Assembly: GCA_958352145.1 (NCBI GenBank)
Contig: CATWNM010000038.1
Coordinates: forward strand, 1-18,709
Reading direction: 5' to 3'
Origin: an uncultured Eubacteriales bacterium
GTDB taxonomy: Bacteria > Bacillota > Clostridia > Oscillospirales > CAG-272
DNA length: 18,709 bases
Numbering within the stretch: the stretch's first letter is position 1; every line of letters starts with the position of its first letter. The translations under genes and the position numbers were made by a program. The notes under the pieces were generated by a model. The model was not told where the DNA came from. It ran no database searches and saw nothing but the letters and a program-made list of their open reading frames with translations. Below are positions 1 through 7,373 of the stretch, piece after piece.

Positions 1-94
1 TTTACATTTCAATAAAAAGCCGCTTCAGCGCGGGCTTGCGGAATGTTTTGCGATGTGCCAGCCATCCCCATAGAAATAAAACCGAGCATGGATC

Positions 95-138
95 AAGGGG
101 CTGTCGCTCGTGCTTTTACTCACTTGCGACAGCCCCTT
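95..138 (-). terminator. Hairpin downstream of the SPFH/RHH operon
   Basis: Two perfectly complementary 13-nt arms (95-107 and 126-138, AAGGGGCTGTCGC on the plus strand) enclose an 18-nt loop. The hairpin starts a few bases after the stop codon of the ribbon-helix-helix gene, which places it as that operon's terminator. On the minus strand the arm is followed by only a short T stretch. On the plus strand TTATTTGTT follows, so it may also stop transcription entering from the left. Positions 1-94 hold no convincing gene. Confidence 0.6.
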
Positions 139-144
139 ATTTGT

Positions 145-354
145 TCATTTTGAATCCTGCGCGTCACTTGGGGGCACATCCGTCCCGTCCAAGGCGGATT
201 TTCCGTTTTTCTTCCGCCGCCGGACGCATTCGGAAAGCAGATATTCGATCTGCCCGTTCACCGAGCGGAAATCGTCCTCCGCCCAGGCGGCGATCGCATC
301 ATACAGCTTGGCCGAAAGCCGGAGCGGAACCTGCTTTTTCTGCGTATCGCCCAT
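145..354 (-). CDS. Small Arc-type ribbon-helix-helix protein
   Basis: A 69-residue protein. The N-terminal stretch KKQVPLRLS looks like the DNA-contacting beta strand of Arc/MetJ-type ribbon-helix-helix proteins. It is followed by two helices (about residues 15-27 and 31-45, with the RSVNGQIEYLL core) and a charged tail. Proteins of this class bind operator DNA as dimers of intertwined strands. The start ATG lies 2 bases after the stop of the upstream SPFH gene, and its ribosome binding site (GGGAG) lies inside the end of that gene, so translation is probably coupled. Because the pair shares one promoter carrying a large inverted repeat, autorepression is a reasonable inference, but nothing shows it directly. 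An alternative role is as a partner or adaptor of the SPFH protein. Confidence 0.8.
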   Translation of the reverse strand: MGDTQKKQVPLRLSAKLYDAIAAWAEDDFRSVNGQIEYLLSECVRRRKKNGKSALDGTDVPPSDAQDSK

Positions 355-356
355 TT

Positions 357-1376
357 TTAATATAAGCTCCCGGAGTTGACGACCGGCTGCGCGTCATGAT
401 TGCCACAGAGCACCACCAAAAGATTGGAAACCATCGCCGCTTTCCGTTCGTCGTCCAAATCGACCACATGATTTTCTTTCAGGCGTTCCAGCGCCATTTC
501 CACCATGCCGACCGCGCCGTCTACGATCATTTTTCTAGCGTCAATAATTGCGGACGCCTGCTGCCTTTGCAGCATGACGGCAGCAATTTCGGGCGCATAG
601 GCCAGATACGTGATGCGCGCTTCGATCACCTCGAGACCCGCCTGCGCTACCTTGCGCTGAATTTCATCCCGGATGCGGGAAGCGACAATCTCGCTGGAAC
701 CGCGCAGGCTGCCCTCATCCGCGACGCCGTCGCCAGTGGTATCGACGTTCGGCGCGACATCATACGGATAGATGCGAACGATATTCCGCAGCGCGCTGTC
801 GCACTGCAGCGACAGATATTCCTTGTAATTGTCCACATTGAACACGGCCTTTGCCGTATCGACTACCCGCCACATAACGGCGATGCCGATCTCCACGGGG
901 TTGCCAAGGCAGTCGTTGATTTTCTGCCGGTTGTTGTTCAAGGTCATAATTTTTAAGGAAATTTTTTTATTGGCCAATTCTACGCTTGTATTGGTTCCGG
1001 CCATGGCAACCAGGACGGATTTGCCCGCGCCGCTGTCCACGTCGCCGCTCTGGTTGAGCTTTGTCTTGGCGGCGGGATTGACGCCGACGCAGAACGGATT
1101 GACAAAATAGAAGCCGTCGCCTTTCAGCGTACCTACATATTTGCCGAACAGCGTCAGAACCAGCGCTTCCTGCGGCCTTAACACCTTGAGCCCGAGAAAG
1201 GGAATCCACCCAAGACATACCCAGACGATACTGACGATCAACAGCGCGGGAGACCGCCCCGCCTCCAGCCAAATGCCGCCGAATATGCATCCGGCAACTG
1301 CAAGCAGATACAGCGCGGACGTCAGCAGCAGCGCCGCCATTCCATTTTTCCTGCTGCGCAGAATCTTTTCTTCCAT
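357..1376 (-). CDS. SPFH/band-7 (stomatin-like) membrane protein
   Basis: A 339-residue protein. Two hydrophobic segments near the N terminus (about residues 12-34 and 42-62) anchor it. An SPFH/band-7 domain follows, with GKYVGTLKGDGFYFVNPF, the NPVEIGIAVMWRVVDTAKAVFNVDNYKEY core and the SLRGSSEIVASRIRDEIQ region, then a helical C-terminal part ending in QPVVNSGSLY. SPFH proteins oligomerise in membrane microdomains and often scaffold proteases or other membrane complexes; no partner protease is visible here. An acidic loop with DTTGDGVADE sits inside the domain. Two in-frame ATGs exist: AGGAGG at 1384-1389 is 1 base from the first (1382) but 7 bases from the second (1376), so the second is chosen. 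It is the first gene of an operon with the ribbon-helix-helix gene. Confidence 0.88.
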   Translation of the reverse strand: MEEKILRSRKNGMAALLLTSALYLLAVAGCIFGGIWLEAGRSPALLIVSIVWVCLGWIPFLGLKVLRPQEALVLTLFGKYVGTLKGDGFYFVNPFCVGVNPAAKTKLNQSGDVDSGAGKSVLVAMAGTNTSVELANKKISLKIMTLNNNRQKINDCLGNPVEIGIAVMWRVVDTAKAVFNVDNYKEYLSLQCDSALRNIVRIYPYDVAPNVDTTGDGVADEGSLRGSSEIVASRIRDEIQRKVAQAGLEVIEARITYLAYAPEIAAVMLQRQQASAIIDARKMIVDGAVGMVEMALERLKENHVVDLDDERKAAMVSNLLVVLCGNHDAQPVVNSGSLY

Positions 1377-1391
1377 TGCCATGCCTCCTAT

Positions 1392-1424
1392 ATTATTATG
1401 ATATTAAAATAATATCATAATAAT
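1392..1424. promoter_or_regulatory. Perfect inverted repeat, probable operator of the SPFH operon
   Basis: Arms 1392-1406 and 1410-1424 are perfect 15-nt reverse complements (ATTATTATGATATTA on the plus strand) with a 3-nt centre. The repeat covers the -10 hexamer, part of the promoter spacer and the expected transcription start of the minus-strand SPFH operon. A repressor bound there would block RNA polymerase. The co-encoded ribbon-helix-helix protein is the obvious candidate ligand (inference). It is too AT-rich and too far upstream of coding sequence to be a typical terminator. Confidence 0.7.
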
Positions 1425-1437
1425 GTATTTTTGTCAA
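1409..1437 (-). promoter_or_regulatory. Sigma-A promoter of the SPFH/RHH operon
   Basis: On the minus strand, TTGACA (1437-1432) is followed after exactly 17 bases by TATTAT (1414-1409). The predicted start near 1402 leaves a short leader containing AGGAGG. This is a near-consensus housekeeping promoter, and its -10 element lies inside the inverted repeat at 1392-1424. Confidence 0.75.
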
Positions 1438-1471
1438 TAAAAATTTTCAAAATTTTTTAAACTGGCGCGTA

Positions 1472-1502
1472 TAAAAAAAGAAGCTGAAAAATCAGCTTCT
1501 TT
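1472..1502 (-). terminator. Intrinsic terminator distal to ddl
   Basis: AAAGAAGCTGA (1477-1487) and its exact reverse complement (1492-1502) form an 11-bp stem with a 4-base loop. On the minus strand the stem runs straight into a T stretch (TTCTTTTTTTAT), the form of a rho-independent terminator for the ddl operon reading leftwards. It lies about 200 bases past the ddl stop and just before the SPFH promoter, which insulates the two units. Confidence 0.7.
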
Positions 1503-1693
1503 CAGTGTGCCGACAAAGTATTCGCACAAACAAAATACTATAAAAGTTTCGTAAAAAAAGACGGCTTTGCCGGCTTTTTTTTACACCTTGTGGCCGCGCG
1601 AGTACCGCGTAAGCGGCGCAAAGACGCGAGTGAACGCGGTCTTTTCTGTCGAAAAACGAAGTTTCTAGACAGATTAAAAAAATCAGCTTCTTT
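1487..1693. repeat. 16-bp direct repeat flanking 175 bp
   Basis: The sequence AAAAATCAGCTTCTTT occurs at 1487-1502, where it forms part of the terminator, and again at 1678-1693, just after the ddl stop. The 175 bases between them (1503-1677) hold a second terminator-like hairpin and a hairpin with CTGTC/GACAG ends (1647-1673). The arrangement resembles a short element inserted in or near the original terminator with a duplicated flank. It could also be two related terminators. The 325-base gap between ddl and the SPFH gene holds no protein gene. Confidence 0.5.
1553..1582. terminator. Terminator-like hairpin, usable on both strands
   Basis: A GC core (CGGC, 3-base loop, GCCG at 1562-1572) is flanked, after one mismatch, by seven A residues on one side and eight T residues on the other. 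Read on either strand the stem is followed by a T run, as in bidirectional terminators. Reading leftwards, it would catch transcripts from ddl about 125 bases after its stop codon. Confidence 0.6.
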
Positions 1694-1707
1694 GAGCCTG
1701 ACTGCGT

Positions 1708-2895
1708 TCAGCGCTTCGCGCCCTTGGCGCCGCCGAGTTTGATCCCTTGCAGCACATTGCTGTCAAAGGAATAGGTCAATCCCGCGCGGGCACGGGCGCG
1801 CTTCATGCCGAGTTCAATCATCCGGTCGAGCAGCTGTGTATACGAAAGCCCAACCGGCTCCCAAAGATAAAAGGAAAGCGAGCCGGGGATTGTGTTGATC
1901 TCATTCAAATACACTTTGTTTTCGTCGCAGTCGATGAGGAAATCGACGCGCGAAACGCCGCAGCAGCCAAGACAGCGGAACGCCTGCACTGCGAGCGCGC
2001 GGATTTCTTCCCGCAGATCATTCGGAATATCGGCCGGTATCTTCCGTCCGGCGCCCGCCATGCCTTTCGCGCCGGAACGCCCGCCCTTTCCGGAAGCCAT
2101 ATATTTATTCTCAAAGGAAAGAATCTCGTCCGCCGCAAGCGGTTCCTCGCATTCGGAGGCTTCAGCCGCAAAACGGTCTCCCAGCACCGCGCAATTGATC
2201 TCACGCAGATTTTTTACGGCACGCTCCACAAGCACGGTCTGCGTAAAGGAAAACGCGTTTTCAAGGGCGCGGCGCAGCGCGGCGCGCTCGGCAGCGACCG
2301 AAATGCCGATGCTTGACCCAAGGTTCGAGGGCTTGACAATGACCGGATAACCAAAACGTTTTTCGATTTCATCCATGACCGCCTCGGGCGCATCGTAATC
2401 CTTTGTGGTATACAAAACAGCGTCGAGCACCGGAATATCCGCGGCGCGGAACATCGCTTTCATCGCGTATTTATCCATGCCGAGCGCACTTGAGCACACG
2501 TCGCAGCCCGCATAGGGGAGGTTCAGCATTTCGAGGTAGCCCATCAGCGTTCCGTCCTCAGTGTTTGTGCCGTGCACGACCGGCAGCGCGACGTCGATAT
2601 AACCGATCCGGTTTTTCCCAAGCGGTTTCGGCGGGAAACGGTAAATTCCCGCAATATCCCCCTCGCCGGCCAGCGCGACGCGCTCGCACTGCCGCAGCAG
2701 GGCGGGAATATCCTTGTAATTTTCAATCTTTTTCAGCGCCTCGCCGGTGTAAAAGCGATTGTCCTTGGTGATGTAGAGCGGAACGACGTCGTATTTTTCC
2801 GTATCGACCGCATACATGGCCTGCACGGCCGAAATAATCGAAATTTCATGCTCAGTGGATTTGCCCCCGAACAGAACGCCAAGCTGAATCTTCAT
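1708..2895 (-). CDS. ddl: D-alanine--D-alanine ligase
   Basis: A 395-residue ATP-grasp ligase that joins two D-alanines for the peptidoglycan stem peptide in the cytoplasm. Visible landmarks are the N-terminal LFGGKSTEHEIS motif (residues 8-19), VVHGTNTEDG (106-115), VIVKPSNLGSSIGIS (185-199), and the metal/ATP segment RVDFLI...LNEINTIPGS (316-339). The omega-loop segment FENKY (Tyr near residue 265) has the Lys-Tyr pair typical of D-Ala-D-Ala enzymes, not the substitutions of VanA-type D-Ala-D-Lac ligases, so a resistance ligase is unlikely. The length is slightly above the family norm because of a Gly-rich insert near 268-283. The ribosome binding site GAGGAGG overlaps the stop of the upstream murF-type gene, 12 bases before this start, indicating one operon with coupled translation. 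Confidence 0.95.
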   Translation of the reverse strand: MKIQLGVLFGGKSTEHEISIISAVQAMYAVDTEKYDVVPLYITKDNRFYTGEALKKIENYKDIPALLRQCERVALAGEGDIAGIYRFPPKPLGKNRIGYIDVALPVVHGTNTEDGTLMGYLEMLNLPYAGCDVCSSALGMDKYAMKAMFRAADIPVLDAVLYTTKDYDAPEAVMDEIEKRFGYPVIVKPSNLGSSIGISVAAERAALRRALENAFSFTQTVLVERAVKNLREINCAVLGDRFAAEASECEEPLAADEILSFENKYMASGKGGRSGAKGMAGAGRKIPADIPNDLREEIRALAVQAFRCLGCCGVSRVDFLIDCDENKVYLNEINTIPGSLSFYLWEPVGLSYTQLLDRMIELGMKRARARAGLTYSFDSNVLQGIKLGGAKGAKR

Positions 2896-2907
2896 AGAAA
2901 TGCCTCC

Positions 2908-4455
2908 TCAGAAATTGTCGGGCAGATCGTTTTCAAGCAAAACGACTTTTTTTTCGCCCCCGGCGTTTAAGCCGTATACAAAATCCATGGCCTCGCCGAT
3001 GGTTTTGGCCACAAAAATTTTCTCTTTTTCAAAACCAGCTTCCAAAGCGCCCCGCGCGATCGGGCGGGTCTGCTTTTCGCCGACCAGCACGATACGGTCG
3101 CAGACTGCGGCGGCTTCTCTGCCGAGTTCGGCGTTGCACTCCGCCTCTTTTTCCCCGAGTTCGATCATGCCGGGCGTAACGATGATTTTCATCGCGTCCC
3201 CAAACAGCGCGACCGTCTCAAGCGCCGCTTTCGCACCGGCGGGATTGGAATTGAACGCGTCGTCAATGATCAAAATCGGGCCGCGGTCGATCAGTTCCAT
3301 GCGGTGCGGGACGCATTTCAACGCGCGTACCGCGCCGCGAAGTTCGGTGGGCGGAATGCCGTATTCACACGCGACCGCAAGCGCGCCTACGATATTCACA
3401 ACGTTCGCCTCGCCGATCAGGCGCGTGGAAAACGCCTGCCGTTCCCCGCGGCGGCAGAGCGTGAAGGACGTTCCCGCTTCGCTGACGGAAATATCCTCTG
3501 CATGATAGTCCGCTTCCGGCGAAAGGCCGTAGGTGATCGCACCGCGCGCAGGCGGATTTTTTGCGATCGTCGGGCTGGAAAGGTTGACAAACAGCTTGCC
3601 GTCCGGACTGATGCCGTCCGCCAGTTCGTATTTTGTACGGATAATGTTGTCTATGCTGCCAAAAGTTTCAAGGTGCTGCTCTCCAATAGAGGTCACGATT
3701 CCGTCGTCCGGCTGCACAAGCTCGCAAAGCTCGCGGATGTCCCCGACGTATTTTGCGCCCATTTCGCACACAAACACGTCATGCGTCGCACGCAGCGAGG
3801 TGCGGATGGTCTTGACCACACCCATCGGCGTATTGTAGCTTTCAGGCGTCATCAGGACGTTGTATTTTTCGCGCAGCAGCGCGGTCAGAAAATATTTGAC
3901 GCTGGTTTTTCCAAAGGAGCCGGTCACGCCGATCACCCGCAGGCGCGGACAGTCGGCCAGCCGGCGCTTTGCGTCCTTTATGTAGCGAGCACGTACAGCC
4001 GCCTCTACCGGCGAGTTGATTTTATTGGCCAGAAGCAAAAGCAGTGGTTCAAGACACACGGCGGCACCTAAAATCACAAACTCGCCAGTGCCCGAAAGCA
4101 GCACGCCAAGCGCAAAGCAGAGCGCGTTCAAAAGTCCGAGCGTACAGAGCATCCGAATGACGCGGGCGGTAAAAACCAGCGGCTTTTTCGCTTTTTTCGG
4201 CAAATAAAAGAGTGAAAGCAAAAGCGCGGCCGCCGCAAGGAGGCCGAACCCGTAAACGCGCGAAAACGCGCAGGCGACTGCCAAAACAAGCAACGTGCCA
4301 AACGGAAGCAGGCGCAAAAGATTCGCGCGCATCCAGGCAAACTGCGTCCTGGCACAGTATCCGTTCAATTGAAACATATGGACCAAATACCGCACGCCGA
4401 GCGCCGAAAACCACAAAAGGCATACGATCGCCAGAATATGCAGAGAAGTTTCCAT
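2908..4455 (-). CDS. murF: MurF-type Mur ligase with N-terminal membrane region
   Basis: A 515-residue protein that would join D-Ala-D-Ala to the UDP-MurNAc-tripeptide. About the first 145 residues are hydrophobic, with several predicted membrane helices, and replace the usual MurF N-terminal nucleotide-sugar-binding domain. The catalytic part follows: P-loop GVTGSFGKTS near residue 176, NTPMGVVKTIR, the GEQHLETFGS motif, then the C-terminal ligase domain with DDAFNSNPAGAKAALE. This architecture suggests attachment to the membrane, near MraY or the flippase (inference). GAGGTG at 4464-4469 lies 2 bases from an ATG at 4461 and 8 bases from the ATG at 4455, so the latter is chosen. The gene sits 12-18 bases after the hydrolase and just before ddl, whose product is its substrate. 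A related Mur-ligase activity on another precursor cannot be excluded. Confidence 0.85.
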   Translation of the reverse strand: METSLHILAIVCLLWFSALGVRYLVHMFQLNGYCARTQFAWMRANLLRLLPFGTLLVLAVACAFSRVYGFGLLAAAALLLSLFYLPKKAKKPLVFTARVIRMLCTLGLLNALCFALGVLLSGTGEFVILGAAVCLEPLLLLLANKINSPVEAAVRARYIKDAKRRLADCPRLRVIGVTGSFGKTSVKYFLTALLREKYNVLMTPESYNTPMGVVKTIRTSLRATHDVFVCEMGAKYVGDIRELCELVQPDDGIVTSIGEQHLETFGSIDNIIRTKYELADGISPDGKLFVNLSSPTIAKNPPARGAITYGLSPEADYHAEDISVSEAGTSFTLCRRGERQAFSTRLIGEANVVNIVGALAVACEYGIPPTELRGAVRALKCVPHRMELIDRGPILIIDDAFNSNPAGAKAALETVALFGDAMKIIVTPGMIELGEKEAECNAELGREAAAVCDRIVLVGEKQTRPIARGALEAGFEKEKIFVAKTIGEAMDFVYGLNAGGEKKVVLLENDLPDNF

Positions 4456-4473
4456 CGTCATTTCACCTCAAAA

Positions 4474-5259
4474 TCATTGATCCGATCCGCGGCCGAAAAA
4501 GGCGTCCAACACGCGGAAAAACAAGGGCGCGTCGTCCAGAAACGAAAAATGCGAGCCGCCCTGCACGACGACAAGGCCGGCATCGGGAATCAGTTTTTCC
4601 ATTTTTTTTGCGTCCGAAAGCGGCGTCGCGCCGTCCCGCTCTCCCCAAAAAAGCAGCGCGGGCACGTTTATATTTTTCATGCAATGCGTGAGATCCTCGT
4701 TGACCGCCAAAACCAGCGTCTGACGCATAACGCCGCTGGCAGCGCTGTAATCCGCGCTCCCGCGCCTTTTGCGCCAGTTTTCCACCGCGTCGGGAAAACG
4801 CCGCGCAAGCGGCGGCAGGGAAAGGAAACGCCGTCCGATCTTATAGCCTAAAAGCGAAATCCGCTGGCACACCGTCTTCTTTGGCCGGATGCCCGCAGCG
4901 TCGATCAGCATGACGCGCTCAACCAAAAAAGGCGGGCGCGTTTGTTCATACAGCTTGAAAATGATGCGCCCGCCAAAGGAGTGCCCGATCAGCGACACCG
5001 GCCGCGCGCCGAAAGATTCTATAAATTTGGTGAATACGGCGGCATAGTCGCCGACCGAAAAAGGCCGCGGCGGCTCCGCGCTTTGACCGAATCCGCAAAG
5101 GTCGGGAACTGCTACGGTATAGCCATTTTTCGCCAGGCGTTCGGCCGCCGGACGAAATATCTCCTTCGCGCAGCCCCAGCCGTGCAAAATCACGATCAGC
5201 CGGCCGCCTTCGCCGTAAAGGTCATATTCAATTTTCAGACCGTCGATTTCAAAATTCAT
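4474..5259 (-). CDS. Alpha/beta-hydrolase fold protein
   Basis: A 261-residue cytoplasmic hydrolase. It shows the oxyanion-loop motif ILHGWG near residue 25, the nucleophile elbow GHSFGG (Ser94), an Asp in WGERDGATPL (about 209) and a His in GGSHFSFLDD (about 237): a complete Ser-Asp-His triad. The start at 5259 is chosen because GGAG lies 6 bases upstream; the longer open frame to 5406 has no comparable site and adds a non-family extension. It is the first gene of the hydrolase-murF-ddl operon. The substrate is unknown. Family relatives include esterases, lipases and C-C hydrolases, and nothing in the sequence ties it to a peptidoglycan step, although co-transcription hints at an envelope role. 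Confidence 0.85.
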   Translation of the reverse strand: MNFEIDGLKIEYDLYGEGGRLIVILHGWGCAKEIFRPAAERLAKNGYTVAVPDLCGFGQSAEPPRPFSVGDYAAVFTKFIESFGARPVSLIGHSFGGRIIFKLYEQTRPPFLVERVMLIDAAGIRPKKTVCQRISLLGYKIGRRFLSLPPLARRFPDAVENWRKRRGSADYSAASGVMRQTLVLAVNEDLTHCMKNINVPALLFWGERDGATPLSDAKKMEKLIPDAGLVVVQGGSHFSFLDDAPLFFRVLDAFFGRGSDQ

Positions 5260-5327
5260 CACACGCTCCGCGCCCATTGTCTCGGCCTGCGCCTGCGCAC
5301 AGCAAAAGCGCATACCTATCTTTTTAC

Positions 5328-5336
5328 AGTATACCA
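5328..5336 (-). promoter_or_regulatory. Extended -10 promoter of the hydrolase-murF-ddl operon
   Basis: On the minus strand TGGTATACT (5336-5328) matches an extended -10 element (TG-n-TATACT). No good -35 hexamer sits 17 bases upstream, as is common for extended -10 promoters. The predicted start near 5321 gives a leader of about 60 bases before the ATG at 5259. Confidence 0.5.
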
Positions 5337-5397
5337 CGCTTTGGGCCGCTTCGCTACTCTTTTTTGAAAAAATTCGGACAAAAGCCCTCTCCAAAGC

Positions 5398-5431
5398 GTG
5401 CCGCATTCGAAAATTTCAAACTGTGCGGCAC
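5398..5431. repeat. 8-bp inverted repeat in the divergent intergenic region
   Basis: GTGCCGCA (5398-5405) and TGCGGCAC (5424-5431) are perfect reverse complements separated by 18 bases that include GAAAATTTC. It lies between the two divergent promoters of the hydrolase operon and the secreted esterase. It may be a regulator site or chance. The 349-base gap 5260-5608 otherwise holds only the two promoters. Confidence 0.35.
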
Positions 5432-5488
5432 ATCGGCGCAAGAAACAAATCGGCATTTTCCATGAAAAAATTCCGCCGTTTTTTACTC

Positions 5489-5517
5489 TTGCATTCCAAT
5501 TCAAAAAATGCTATCCT
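5489..5517 (+). promoter_or_regulatory. Promoter of the secreted esterase
   Basis: TTGCAT (5489-5494), a 17-base spacer and TATCCT (5512-5517) form a plausible housekeeping promoter about 92 bases ahead of the ATG at 5609. GCATT and AATGC form a short inverted repeat within it. Confidence 0.55.
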
Positions 5518-5608
5518 ATTAATTGTAATATTTAACAAAAATGCGTCATGCGCTTTCTTCGCTTCGTTCTTTATAAACAAAATAAACAAATTTTTGAGGG
5601 GAAGTTTC

Positions 5609-7369
5609 ATGAAAAAGACAGTTTTCATCTGGCTGCTGATGTTTTACCTGACGCTTGGCCTCTGCCTGACGGCGGCGGCGGAAGACGCTGTTGCATACGC
5701 CGCCTTTGCCGGCAGCGACGAAAACGACGGGCTCAGCGCGCAGACACCGAAAAAAACGCTTGGCAAACCGGACGGAAAAGGCTCGATGAGTTTGCTCGCA
5801 AGCGGCGGCACGCTGGTATCCGTGCAGCGCCTATACATCGGCACGGACTACACGCTGAGCCTCGGCGGGCCGCTGACAATCACCGGGATGTACGGCGGCG
5901 AGGATTTTCGTAATCGTGAGCCACAAAACAACCCCGCAGGCGGCATGCTGAAATTCGCCGCCGGGAAAACGCTCACCGTGGAGAGCGATCTGACGCTTGA
6001 AAATCTGCTCTTGTTTCAACAGTTCGATCAAAATACCATCCGCGTCGCAAACGGCGCGACGCTCACCGTGCGGGACAGCGTGGAATGTACGAGCGCGCAG
6101 GCTTTTTATATGAAAATTGTTGTGGAAGAGGGGGCAAAGGCTATTTTGGAGGGTGGAAAATTTTCAGAAGTTTCGGGCGCGGGCGAGATCGTTATCGCAG
6201 ATCCCTCGATCATCGTCTCCGAGCTGGCTCCAAACGACGTTTTCAGCTTCGGCAGCTTTACCGCCTCCAACGGCGTGACGATCCCCTATCGAATCTGGTT
6301 CCCCGAGGGCTATGATAAAAACGCGGACAAAACCTACCCCGTATTTTTCTACATGCACGGCAACGGGTCGCGCGGCGACGACAACTCGTCGCAACTGACC
6401 GCATTCGGGATGCTGATAAGCAAGGTGCTCAATTCGGATCAGGATTGCATCATCGTCGCGCCGCAATGTCCCAAAAGCTCCGAATGGATCAAAAAAGGCT
6501 TTTATCCAGGCGGGGCAAGCTACCATCCGTCCATAACGCCGCTGCAGCCCGAAACACTGGCGGCGACCGAACTGTTCAATCAACTGCTCAGCGAAGAAAA
6601 AATCGACAAAACCCGCGTATACATGGCCGGTCAGTCCAACGGAGCCGGCGCCGTCTGGAGCTTTATCAGCCGCAGCCCGAACACAGTCGCGGGCGCGCTG
6701 ATCCTTGCAGGCAGCGGCGCGACCGGCGGCGCGGACGCAATCGCCCGCTATCTGACCGATACCCCGATCCAGACTTTCCACGGCGACGAGGACACAACCC
6801 TTTCGGTTGAGGGCACGCGCGGTCTTGCCGCGGCGATCAAGGCAGCCGGCGGCGATAAGATCGTGTATACGGAAATGCCGGGCTACGGCCACAACATCTG
6901 GACAAACGTCGCCATGCGCGAAGATGTGCTGACATGGCTGTTCGCGCAGTCGCGCGCAGACGCCGCAGGGCGTTTTACCCTGCCGGAAGACCTCCATCCC
7001 ACGAAAATCCAAATGACGGTCGGCAGTTTAACGGCGCGCAAAAATGGCGCTGAAGAAACGCTGGACGCGGCTCCGGTTATCCGAGAGGGCCGTACCATGC
7101 TCCCCGTCCGCTTTGTCGCAGAAAGTCTCGGCGCGACCGTCGCATGGGACGGCGCGTCCTCCACAGCGACGATTTCCGACGGCGGCGTAGAGATCAAAAT
7201 CACAATCGGCGCCGCTGCGGCAACGGTCAACGGCGTCGAGCGGGCGCTCGACGCGCCGGCCTTTATTGAGAATTCAAGAACCTATTTGCCTGTACGGTTT
7301 GTCGCAGAGGCGCTCGGCGCGTATGTGGAATGGGACGGCGCATCCTCTATAGCGACGATCACAAAATAA
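5609..7369 (+). CDS. Secreted CE1/PHB-depolymerase-like esterase with C-terminal Cu-amine-oxidase-N1-type domain
   Basis: A 586-residue exported protein. Residues 1-24 are a signal peptide (MKK, hydrophobic core, AAA-ED cleavage region). Residues about 30-215 are beta-rich with repeated 'GATLTV/GKTLTV' strands, suggesting a beta-helix-like or carbohydrate-contact module. Residues about 220-455 form an alpha/beta hydrolase like feruloyl-esterase/PHB-depolymerase enzymes: YMHGNGSRGD oxyanion region, nucleophile in GQSNGAG (Ser343), HGDEDTT (Asp395) and GYGHNIW (His428). The C terminus (about 470-586) has two half-repeats with LPVRFVAE(S/A)LGA and WDGASS(T/I)ATI, diagnostic of the copper-amine-oxidase N1-type domain often seen on Firmicutes surface proteins. 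GAGGGGA lies before the ATG. The open frame extends upstream to 5423, but that part lacks a ribosome site and precedes the signal peptide. The likely job is removal of acyl groups from plant polysaccharide or another outside ester; the exact substrate is unknown. Confidence 0.85.
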   Translation: MKKTVFIWLLMFYLTLGLCLTAAAEDAVAYAAFAGSDENDGLSAQTPKKTLGKPDGKGSMSLLASGGTLVSVQRLYIGTDYTLSLGGPLTITGMYGGEDFRNREPQNNPAGGMLKFAAGKTLTVESDLTLENLLLFQQFDQNTIRVANGATLTVRDSVECTSAQAFYMKIVVEEGAKAILEGGKFSEVSGAGEIVIADPSIIVSELAPNDVFSFGSFTASNGVTIPYRIWFPEGYDKNADKTYPVFFYMHGNGSRGDDNSSQLTAFGMLISKVLNSDQDCIIVAPQCPKSSEWIKKGFYPGGASYHPSITPLQPETLAATELFNQLLSEEKIDKTRVYMAGQSNGAGAVWSFISRSPNTVAGALILAGSGATGGADAIARYLTDTPIQTFHGDEDTTLSVEGTRGLAAAIKAAGGDKIVYTEMPGYGHNIWTNVAMREDVLTWLFAQSRADAAGRFTLPEDLHPTKIQMTVGSLTARKNGAEETLDAAPVIREGRTMLPVRFVAESLGATVAWDGASSTATISDGGVEIKITIGAAAATVNGVERALDAPAFIENSRTYLPVRFVAEALGAYVEWDGASSIATITK

Positions 7370-7373
7370 ATGC

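Noticed and set aside
1708..2895. A vancomycin-resistance D-Ala-D-Lac ligase
   Set aside because: The omega-loop Lys-Tyr pair and overall motifs fit housekeeping D-Ala-D-Ala ligase, and no vanH, vanX or vanRS gene is nearby.
6164..7012. 282-codon minus-strand open frame opposite the esterase
   Set aside because: Antisense to a protein with signal peptide, catalytic triad and known C-terminal repeats; no ribosome site or recognisable domain.
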